Shown: piece after piece, positions 17,335-24,646 of the stretch
Layout: each line of letters opens with the position of its first letter
Numbering within the stretch: the stretch's first letter is position 1
DNA from: Cupidesulfovibrio sp000226255
Lineage (GTDB): Bacteria; Desulfobacterota; Desulfovibrionia; Desulfovibrionales; Desulfovibrionaceae
Assembly (NCBI RefSeq): GCF_003402415.2
Contig: NZ_AP036014.1
Span: 2,170,001-2,234,000 of the forward strand
Length of the DNA: 64,000 nucleotides
Direction of reading: 5' to 3'
The notes under the pieces: model-generated
The model's database searches: none
Told to the model about the DNA's origin: nothing
The model's input: only the letters and a program-made list of their open reading frames with translations
Made by a program: the position numbers and the translations under genes

Positions 17335-18543
17335 ATGACCTCCGACACCACCGCAACATCCGCAACCGCAACCGACACCGCCCCCGTCTTTTCCGCAGCC
17401 CTGCCATGGGTTGGGCTGGTGGCGCTGCTGTTCTTCGTCAACTACGGTTCGCGCGCCGTGCTGGCCCCCCTGCTGCTGTCCATAGAGACGGACCTGGGAC
17501 TCAATCATGCCCAGGCCACCCGCCTGCTGTTCCTGATGGCCTGCGGATTCACCGTCAGCCTCGCGGCCAGCGGCTTCCTGCTCAGCCGGGTAGCGCCCCG
17601 GCGCATGGCGGCCTTTTCGTGCATGGCCACGGGCGCGGTGCTCATGGGCATGTCCGCCGTGCACGACCACGCCGCCGCGCGGTACATGTTCGTGCTCATG
17701 GGCCTTGCGGCCGGGCTGTACTTTCCGGCGGGCATGGCCACCCTTGGCACTCTTGCCCGCCAGCGCGACTGGGGCAAGGCCGTGTCCATCCACGAACTGG
17801 GGCCCAACCTCAGCTTCGTGGCCGTGCCGCTGCTGGCGGAGGCGGGCCTGCGCTTCACCGACTGGCGCGGCGTGCTGGCGGGCATGGGCGCGCTGGGCAT
17901 GCTGGCGGGCATCACGTTCGCCTGCGTGGGGCGGGGCGGCCGGGCGCTGGCGGAACCGCCCTCGCTGCGCGGGTTCACCGGGGCGCTGCGCTCGCCGCTG
18001 ACCTGGCTGTTCGCGTGGCTGCTGGGCCTTGGCGTGGCCGGTGAGTACGCCACCTACAGCGTGCTGCCGCTGCACCTGGTGGAGAGCCTGGGCCTTGCGC
18101 CCGGCACGGCCAACGGGCTTCTGGCGGCCTCGCGCCTGGTCACCCCCTTTGCCGCCCTGGCCGGGGGCTGGGTGGCCGACCGGATGGGCGCGCGGCGCAC
18201 CATCGCCGCGTGCCTCGGCCTGACCGGCGTGGCGCTGCTGTGCATGGCCGCGCCGTCCGTCGCGCTCGTCACGGCGGGCATGACCGTGCAGGGCGGCATG
18301 ACCGCGTTCATCTTTCCCGCCATTTTCAAGGAACTGGCCCGCTGCTACCCGGCCGCGCGCCTGCCCACGGTGCTGTCCATCGCCACGCCCGCCTCGTCGC
18401 TGGTGGGCACGGGCGCGGCCCCGGCCCTGCTGGGGGCCATCGGGCAGGCCTGGTCCTTCAGCGCCGGGTTCGCCCTGCTGGGCGTGCTGGCGCTGGCCAC
18501 CATCATCCCCCTACGCTTGCTGCCGCCCGAGCCGCGCCGCTGA
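17335..18543 (+). CDS. Major facilitator superfamily transporter
   Basis: Integral membrane protein of 402 residues with about 12 hydrophobic segments in two halves separated by a loop near residues 205-225. GLAAGLYFPAGMATLG and the second-half GGWVADRMGARRTIAA (the MFS loop 2/3-type motif DRxGxR) support the family. The related class is the general sugar/anion MFS-1 group, and no substrate-specific feature is visible. It lies alone behind a terminator, 97 bp before the next small gene. Confidence 0.85.
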   Translation: MTSDTTATSATATDTAPVFSAALPWVGLVALLFFVNYGSRAVLAPLLLSIETDLGLNHAQATRLLFLMACGFTVSLAASGFLLSRVAPRRMAAFSCMATGAVLMGMSAVHDHAAARYMFVLMGLAAGLYFPAGMATLGTLARQRDWGKAVSIHELGPNLSFVAVPLLAEAGLRFTDWRGVLAGMGALGMLAGITFACVGRGGRALAEPPSLRGFTGALRSPLTWLFAWLLGLGVAGEYATYSVLPLHLVESLGLAPGTANGLLAASRLVTPFAALAGGWVADRMGARRTIAACLGLTGVALLCMAAPSVALVTAGMTVQGGMTAFIFPAIFKELARCYPAARLPTVLSIATPASSLVGTGAAPALLGAIGQAWSFSAGFALLGVLALATIIPLRLLPPEPRR

Positions 18544-18640
18544 CGGTTCGCCGCCAAGCCGAAGAGGCGCGCCGTTGCTTGACAGCGACAGCCCCAGCCC
18601 CTACCTATGCCGGGAACCAACCACCAAGGAGACACCCCCG

Positions 18641-19009
18641 ATGGCCTACGATATCAGACTGGTGAAGCTCGTGAACGGCGAGCTGGTGCTCGGCAAGTTC
18701 GACGAAGCCTCCGACTCGCTCAAGGACGTTGCCGCCCTGCAGACCGTACCCACCCAGCAGGGGGTGCAGATGATGCTGCTGCCCTACGGCTATCCCTTCG
18801 AGCAGGGCTTCGACGGCGCCATCAGCCGCGTGCACGTCATCTACGAATACAAGACCTGCCCCGAGGAACTGAAGACCAAGTACCTCGAAGCCACGTCCAA
18901 CCTCACCCTGTCCACCGGCGGACTCGGGGGCGGCCTGGGCAACCTGAACCTGGCCAAGGGCCCGGCTGGCGGCAAGATTTCCGGCATTTCCGACCTGCTG
19001 AAGAAGTAG
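18641..19009 (+). CDS. Small hypothetical protein with Sm-like N-terminal pattern
   Basis: I do not recognise this family. The protein has 122 residues; the ATG at 18641 follows AAGGAG with a 9-bp spacer, a strong site. The first ~75 residues alternate hydrophobic and polar positions (IRLVKLVNGELVLGKFDE, then a second strand set ending ISRVHVIYEYK), reminiscent of a small beta-barrel such as Sm/LSm proteins. The C-terminus is Gly-rich (TGGLGGGLGNLNL) and ends in lysines. No signal peptide. A strong terminator follows at 19090. Codon use is like that of the neighbours, and it looks like a well-expressed cytoplasmic protein. Confidence 0.75.
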   Translation: MAYDIRLVKLVNGELVLGKFDEASDSLKDVAALQTVPTQQGVQMMLLPYGYPFEQGFDGAISRVHVIYEYKTCPEELKTKYLEATSNLTLSTGGLGGGLGNLNLAKGPAGGKISGISDLLKK

Positions 19010-19089
19010 GCGCCAACAGCGCCACGGTCGCCGAAGCGTACCGATGCCCACGGCACGGCGCGCGGCAACGGCCGGGAGCGGCATATTCC

Positions 19090-19116
19090 GGGGGGTGGCG
19101 CAGCCGCCCCCCTTTT
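19090..19116 (+). terminator. Intrinsic terminator after the small protein gene
   Basis: A 10-bp stem (19090-19099 with 19103-19112, one T-G pair) with loop GCA, followed by TTTT. Confidence 0.75.
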
Positions 19117-19226
19117 CATGTCGGCCTCCATAACGGGGGGGCCGATACACGACGCCACCGGGGCGGCGCGCCGCCTGACGGCCCGCCCCACCCGGCACGC
19201 GTTCACCCTTCATCCCCCCAGGAACC

Positions 19227-21872
19227 ATGCGCGAACTTCTGCCCCTGCTGCCCAAGCCCAGCCGCTACATCGGCATCGAGGAAGGCACCGTCCACAAGAC
19301 GCCCGACGCCGCCACCCTGCGCGTGGCGCTGGCCTTTCCCGACATGTACGAGGTGGGCATGTCCTACCTTGGGCAGAAGATCCTCTACGCCATCCTGAAC
19401 GAGCGGCCCGACGTGTGGGCCGAGCGCGTGTTCACCCCCTGCCGCGATGCGGGCGCGGTGCTGCGCGAGCGCGGCGTGCCGCTGGCCACGCTGGAATCGG
19501 ACACGCCGCTCGCGGCCACGCACCTCGTGGGGTTCAGCATCACGCACGAGCTGTGCTATTCCAACGTGCTGTACATGCTGGATCTTGCGGGAATACCCCT
19601 GCGCGCGGCGGAACGCGCCACGGACGATTCGCTCTTCGCATGGCCAGTGATCATGGCTGGCGGCGGCTGTACGCTGGCCGCCGAGCCGCTGGCCCCGTTC
19701 ATGGACCTGATGGTGCTGGGCGAAGGCGAAGAGGTGATGGTGGAACTGACGAACCTGCTGGCCGCCGCCCGCGCCGCCGGACATTCGCGCTCCCGCTTTC
19801 TGGATGACGCCCGGCGCATTCCCGGCGTGTACGTGCCGGAGTTCTTCAAAGGTTCCGTGCCGCCGGATACCGCCCGCAACGTGCCGGGCGTCCCGCCGCG
19901 CCCCCTGCTGCCTGAAGCCACCGGCTACACCCGCGTGGCCCGGCGCGTGGTGGCCGACATGGACACCGCCCGCTACCCGGCCAGCCAGGCCGTGCCCTTC
20001 GGCGCGGTGCACAATCGGCTGGCGCTGGAGATCGGCCGGGGCTGCACGCGCGGCTGCCGGTTCTGCCAGGCGGGCATCATCTACCGCCCGGCCCGCGAGC
20101 GCTCCACCGAAAATCTTCATGCGCTGCTTGAAGAATGCCTGGGTCAGACCGGCTATGACGACGTGTCCTTCCTGTCCTTGAGCACCGGCGATTTCTCTGC
20201 CCTCAAGCACCTGTTCCTGGCCACGGTGGACCGCTGCGCGCAAGAACAGGTGGCGGTTTCGCTGCCCTCGTTGCGGGTGGGCTCCATCGACGACGAGATC
20301 ATGCGCCGCATGGCGGGCATCCGCCGCACCGGGGCCACCCTGGCCCCGGAGGCGGGCAGCCAGCGCCTGCGCGACGTGATCAACAAGGGCGTCACCGAGG
20401 AAGGGCTGCTGCTGCACGTGCAGAAGCTGTTCGAGCACGGCTGGCAGCAGGTGAAGCTGTATTTCATGATCGGCTTGCCCACCGAAACGCGCGAAGACCT
20501 GGACGCCATCGTGGACCTGTGCCGCAAGGTGCGCGACGCCGCCGGGCCGGGCATTCGCCGGTTGCAGGTGACGGCGGCCATCTCGCCCTTCGTGCCCAAG
20601 CCGCACACCCCCTTCCAGTGGGAGCGTCAACTGTCGCTTGAAGAAATCCGTGATCGCATCGGCTACCTGCTGTCCCGCTTCAAGGGGGAAAAATGCCTGA
20701 AGATGCGCTGGCACGAAGCCTCCATGAGCGCGCTGGAGGGCATCTTCTCGCGCGGGGATCGGCGGCTGGCCGACGTGGTGGAAAGCGCCTACCGCAAGGG
20801 GGCCATCTTCAGCAGTTGGATCGAAGGGTTCGATCTTGCCCCGTGGCTGGACGCCATGGCCGAACACGGGCTTAGCCCCTCGGACTACACCCGCGAACGC
20901 GGCGAGGACGAGCCGTTGCCCTGGGACCACCTGGATGCCGGGGCCAGCCGCGAATTCCTGCTGCGCGAACGCCACCGTGCGCTGGACATGAAGCTGACGG
21001 GCGACTGCCGCTACGGGGCCTGCCACCTGTGCGGAGTGTGCGACACCAAATCATCCCCATCCCGCCTGGACAAACTGCCCGGCGTCACCGCCTACGCCAA
21101 CCGCACCAACCTGCCCCAGCGCGACCAGCAGGCCCACCAGCCCACCCTGGACGAGCACGGCCGGGTGCGCATGCCGGAAAAGACGGACAAGCCGCCGCAG
21201 ATTTCGGACGAACTGGCGCTGAAGGCTGGCCATTACCGCATCTGGTACACCAAGGAGGACATGGCGGTGTTCCTCAGCCAGCTTGAACTGCAATCGCTGT
21301 TCGAGCGCGCCCTGCGCCGGGCCGGGCTGCCGCCCGCGTTCTCGCGCGGGTTTCACCCGCTGCCGCTGCTCTCGTTCGGGCGCGCCCTGCCCGTGGGCGT
21401 GGCCAGCCGGGCGGAATGGCTGGCCGTGTACCTGCGCGAATACCGCACCGCCGACGAGGTGCGCCGCGCCCTGGACGGCCGCCTGCCGCGCGGCATGCGT
21501 GTGACCTATGTGGAGGAACTGCCCGTGGGCCGCAACACCGCGCCGCAGCCCGCCGGGGAAACCTTCGAGCTGCGCTACGGCTTGGATGACGGACGCCGCG
21601 CCGCGTTCCTGCAAGCCTGGCGCGACTTCGCGGCCGCCCCGTCGCTGGAATGGACGCGGGAAACCAAGAAAGGCGAACGCACCACCGACATCCGCCCCCT
21701 GTTCCGATCGGTGGAGGTGCGCGACGACGGCAGCGTGCTGCTGGACATGGACTGGACCGAGCTGTACCTGTCGCCCCTCTCGCTGGCCCGCGCCGTGACA
21801 CCGCAGGCCGAAATCCACGAGGTGCACCTGCTCAAGGTATCCCAGCGCTTTGACGGAGTGGCCCGCGCCTAG
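19227..21872 (+). CDS. B12-binding-type radical SAM protein fused to DUF2344 domain
   Basis: The protein has 881 residues. The N-terminal part (about 1-230) resembles the TIGR03960 family, with a cobalamin-binding-like Rossmann region. The radical SAM motif is CTRGCRFC (Cys273, Cys277, Cys280), which would bind a [4Fe-4S] cluster for SAM cleavage. A second Cys group, CRYGACHLCGVC, lies near residue 597. From about residue 670 the TIGR03936/DUF2344 domain begins (AGHYRIWYTKEDMAVFLSQL). The fused form is frequent in deltaproteobacteria; the two parts are often separate neighbouring genes in other phyla. The substrate is not established. AGGAA precedes the start. Confidence 0.88.
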   Translation: MRELLPLLPKPSRYIGIEEGTVHKTPDAATLRVALAFPDMYEVGMSYLGQKILYAILNERPDVWAERVFTPCRDAGAVLRERGVPLATLESDTPLAATHLVGFSITHELCYSNVLYMLDLAGIPLRAAERATDDSLFAWPVIMAGGGCTLAAEPLAPFMDLMVLGEGEEVMVELTNLLAAARAAGHSRSRFLDDARRIPGVYVPEFFKGSVPPDTARNVPGVPPRPLLPEATGYTRVARRVVADMDTARYPASQAVPFGAVHNRLALEIGRGCTRGCRFCQAGIIYRPARERSTENLHALLEECLGQTGYDDVSFLSLSTGDFSALKHLFLATVDRCAQEQVAVSLPSLRVGSIDDEIMRRMAGIRRTGATLAPEAGSQRLRDVINKGVTEEGLLLHVQKLFEHGWQQVKLYFMIGLPTETREDLDAIVDLCRKVRDAAGPGIRRLQVTAAISPFVPKPHTPFQWERQLSLEEIRDRIGYLLSRFKGEKCLKMRWHEASMSALEGIFSRGDRRLADVVESAYRKGAIFSSWIEGFDLAPWLDAMAEHGLSPSDYTRERGEDEPLPWDHLDAGASREFLLRERHRALDMKLTGDCRYGACHLCGVCDTKSSPSRLDKLPGVTAYANRTNLPQRDQQAHQPTLDEHGRVRMPEKTDKPPQISDELALKAGHYRIWYTKEDMAVFLSQLELQSLFERALRRAGLPPAFSRGFHPLPLLSFGRALPVGVASRAEWLAVYLREYRTADEVRRALDGRLPRGMRVTYVEELPVGRNTAPQPAGETFELRYGLDDGRRAAFLQAWRDFAAAPSLEWTRETKKGERTTDIRPLFRSVEVRDDGSVLLDMDWTELYLSPLSLARAVTPQAEIHEVHLLKVSQRFDGVARA

Positions 21873-21897
21873 TTCACCGTACTTCCAGGAAATTCAC

Positions 21898-21932
21898 GGG
21901 GCTGCCTCCAGCAGGGGCGGCCCTTTCCTTTT
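21898..21932 (+). terminator. Intrinsic terminator after the radical SAM gene
   Basis: GGGCTGCC pairs with GGCGGCCC (one T-G pair), followed by TTTCCTTTTG. It lies 26 bp after the stop codon. Confidence 0.6.
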
Positions 21933-22077
21933 GTATTTCCGATTAAAATGCTCATTTATCGGTTTTTTCGTTCATGCCTGTCCCCTTTCACCCTGATGAT
22001 CGGAACAGGACGCGGTTGCCATCACGTGAAGCGACACTATCTTTCCCATAGGCGGGCACACCCGCCGGGAGGATCCC

Positions 22078-22350
22078 ATGAACGTCACCGCCACCATCCT
22101 CGCGGACAAGATTCGCGAGATACACCCCGCCCTGAACAGGCACGGCATTTCCCTGCACATCGCCTTCGACGAGGGCAAGGACGCCTGGATCGTCCGCCTG
22201 CGCAAGGACGGCAACGAACTGTGGACGCACATCAACGCCGTTGACGCGGCCAAATGTCTGGACGGCATCGAGTGCGTACATCTTGGCGTGCAGATCGGCC
22301 AGTTCATCAACTACTACTGCGACGGCCCCGTGGCCGCCTGCGCTGCCTGA
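22078..22350 (+). CDS. Small hypothetical protein
   Basis: Ninety residues, not recognised. GGGAGGA lies a few bases before the ATG. The predicted pattern is helix (ATILADKIREIHPALNRHG), two strands (ISLHIAFDEG and DAWIVRLRKDG), then a second alpha/beta part with three cysteines (CLDGIECVHL and YYCDG). It has no signal peptide or membrane segment. It stands alone between two terminators. The 205 bp upstream are AT-rich for this genome and probably contain its promoter. Confidence 0.7.
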   Translation: MNVTATILADKIREIHPALNRHGISLHIAFDEGKDAWIVRLRKDGNELWTHINAVDAAKCLDGIECVHLGVQIGQFINYYCDGPVAACAA

Positions 22351-22417
22351 CGCCTGCGCGCTCCCTGGACGCAGTTTCCGCCGCAGCATTACGGCAACCG
22401 GTACAGGCCAGCACACG

Positions 22418-22454
22418 AAAACGGCGCGTCCCCCCGAAGGGGAACGCGCCGTTT
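22418..22454. terminator. Bidirectional terminator
   Basis: AAACGGCGCGT...ACGCGCCGTTT, with C-run and G-run inside the stem, lies between the convergent genes at 22350 and 22482. A-runs and T-runs flank both sides. Confidence 0.75.
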
Positions 22455-22481
22455 CACATGACGCAGCGATATTCTTAGGGA

Positions 22482-24290
22482 CTACAGGCTCTCGCCCAGC
22501 AACAGCTTTTCCAGCCCCACGCGGCGCACGCCCGCCGCATCCAGCCCGGTGCGCCTGGCCGCTTCGGCCACCGCCTCGGGCACGGGGCCACTGGCCGCAA
22601 GGTCCACCCCGCGCGCCCGCGCGGTGACCGAGGCCGATTGCAGCAATTGCACCAGGGTCAGGTCCGCCGCCGTAACGCCCGCCATGTCGATGCGCACCGA
22701 GGCGAAATTGTCCAGCACGTCCAGCAGCGCCTCGCGCAGGTCGGCCCCGCGTTCGATGGTCACCTCGCCGGACAGCACCAGCACGCCGCTTGTCCCGCCC
22801 TGGGGCGAAGATTCCGCGTCGGCCGCGCGCACGGTGAAACCGGCCACGGTACGCGAGGCAGCCGCACCGGTAAGGTCCAGAGCCACCCCATCGCCGGGCC
22901 GCTCGGCCAGCACGGCGTCGAGGTACGAAAGGTCGGGCGCGTCGCCGCTGTCCGCGAACAAGTCGGCGTCGGGGTCGGCGTCGGGGTCGGGGTCGGGGTC
23001 GAGGCCCCCAAGCCCGTCGTGCGCGCTGGCTGCCGCCTCCGCAGCAGGCATCATGTCGCCGATCAGCGCGGCCAGCGGGCCATCCGGCACTGTACCAGCA
23101 TCACCTGCAGCACCGTCGGCGGCATCGCCCAGGTCATCAAGGGCCAGAGCGTCCATGCCAGCGGCAAGTTCGGCCTCCAACTCCGCCAGTCGGCGCTCTT
23201 GGGCATCGGGGGCCACCACCGTGCCGGAAAACTTGCCTTCGTCGTCGGAACCGTTGTTCATGGTATCCTCCCGCATTTTCCGCATGGCCATGTCGTACTG
23301 GCGCACCAGCGCGTCGATGCTGTCGGTGTCGGGCGACATGGGAGTGGCCAGATCCGTGGTCTGGACGGGCCGCGCTGTTGCCCGTCGCCAGCCCGGCTCA
23401 CCGCGCCGCAACCCCTCCACGTCCATGGGGTGCACCCGATTCGAGGTCACCTGAAATACCGTATTTACCAGGTCCGGCTCAAGGATAGAGGCGTACAGCA
23501 CGTGCAGCCCGAAGCCGGGCACTCCCTGCCCCTCGCCGCCTGGACCGGGCACGAAATGCGCGTCGAGCACAAGCCCGCTCTTGCGCAAGAACGCCAACAA
23601 CCCCAACGGGCTCAAATCCTTGCGCAGCAGGTCGTCCGTACCGCCAAATTCCACCACGTACAGGTACAGCCCGTCTCGCCCCGCCCGCAACACGTCTATG
23701 CCGTGCAGGTAGAACAGGCAGTTGCCGTCAGGGTTGCAAACGGGCAACGACTCGCGCGCGGCATCACGAAGGCTGGCAGGCGAGCCATCCTCCATCAGGG
23801 GCAAAAGTCGCGCTACGGCCTTGTCGGCCCGGATGTCCGCCTCTCCGGTCTTGCCGTGAGCGCGAAGGGGTGAAGGCGCGTCGGCCCCGTCCTCGAAACC
23901 GGCGATTCCGGCCACGTCAAGCATGACGACCCCGCCGCCAAGGTTTCCGGGGTCGGCGGAATCACCCTGCCCGTCCGCCTCGCCCACGCCGGAAAGCTCG
24001 GCCAAGGCGCGCATGCAGCCGCCCAGCGCGGAAACCGCCTCGGGCGTCAGGCGCAACGAACCGTCGCGCGCAAGCTCGAATGCCGCCTCCAGCACGCGGG
24101 CCACCCGGCCCGCGCCCTCCAATCCCAGCAGCCCGGCCGCGCCACGCACCCCGTGCACCAGGCGCGACAGGCGGCCCAGCAATTCCGGGTCGGCCCGTTC
24201 GCCCGCCACTTCCAGTTCCAGCAGGTGCACGTCGGCCTCGGCCAGCACGTCGCGCACGTCATTGCGGTATTGCTTGAGAAGTCGTTGCAT
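22482..24290 (-). CDS. Hpt-STAS domain signalling protein
   Basis: The protein has 602 residues. The N-terminal ~105 residues form an Hpt (histidine phosphotransfer) domain, with His46 in VHGVRGAAGLLG as the candidate phospho-His. The middle region (about 110-330) is unclear but contains a conserved-looking CheA-regulator-like alpha/beta patch (LFYLHGIDVL, GLYLYVVEFGG). An acidic DPDPDPDADPDAD linker lies near residue 430. The C-terminal ~100 residues are a STAS domain (VLVLSGEVTIERGADLREAL, VRIDMAGVTAADLTLVQLLQ). It lacks a kinase domain, so it probably relays signals for a chemotaxis or partner-switching system encoded elsewhere. ACAAGG precedes the ATG. Confidence 0.78.
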   Translation of the reverse strand: MQRLLKQYRNDVRDVLAEADVHLLELEVAGERADPELLGRLSRLVHGVRGAAGLLGLEGAGRVARVLEAAFELARDGSLRLTPEAVSALGGCMRALAELSGVGEADGQGDSADPGNLGGGVVMLDVAGIAGFEDGADAPSPLRAHGKTGEADIRADKAVARLLPLMEDGSPASLRDAARESLPVCNPDGNCLFYLHGIDVLRAGRDGLYLYVVEFGGTDDLLRKDLSPLGLLAFLRKSGLVLDAHFVPGPGGEGQGVPGFGLHVLYASILEPDLVNTVFQVTSNRVHPMDVEGLRRGEPGWRRATARPVQTTDLATPMSPDTDSIDALVRQYDMAMRKMREDTMNNGSDDEGKFSGTVVAPDAQERRLAELEAELAAGMDALALDDLGDAADGAAGDAGTVPDGPLAALIGDMMPAAEAAASAHDGLGGLDPDPDPDADPDADLFADSGDAPDLSYLDAVLAERPGDGVALDLTGAAASRTVAGFTVRAADAESSPQGGTSGVLVLSGEVTIERGADLREALLDVLDNFASVRIDMAGVTAADLTLVQLLQSASVTARARGVDLAASGPVPEAVAEAARRTGLDAAGVRRVGLEKLLLGESL

Positions 24291-24646
24291 GGCCTTGTAT
24301 TGTGTACGCCCGGGGGCGTGACGAAAACATGATTTTGCGCGGGCCGCCGCACCCCACGCCCGGCCATCCGCCGGGCGGTTTCAGAACGCCTTACCCCTGC
24401 GTCACTAGCAGCAAAGTGCCGTTTTGTCTTCCGCTGCCACCTTGCCTTGCGCCGCGAAACGATTACATGTACCTGTCGGCCCCGCCCATGACGCCCGTGC
24501 GTCGGCGCGCCGACACATGCGCCCCCACGCGAACGCGCCTGCAAGGGCCGAGCCGCGGTTTACAGGCCACTTCCGGCCGCCGTTTCCGGCAGCCGGGCAC
24601 GACACAGCGCACGCCGCCCCGCGCGGCGACATCGGAGACTTTCGCC
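24291..24646. other. Divergent promoter region between Hpt-STAS and M16 genes
   Basis: These 356 bp contain no recognisable gene. A short dyad ACGCCC-GG-GGGCGT lies near 24307. I see no confident -35/-10 or sigma-54 pair. GGAG near 24634 serves the plus-strand gene. Confidence 0.4.
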
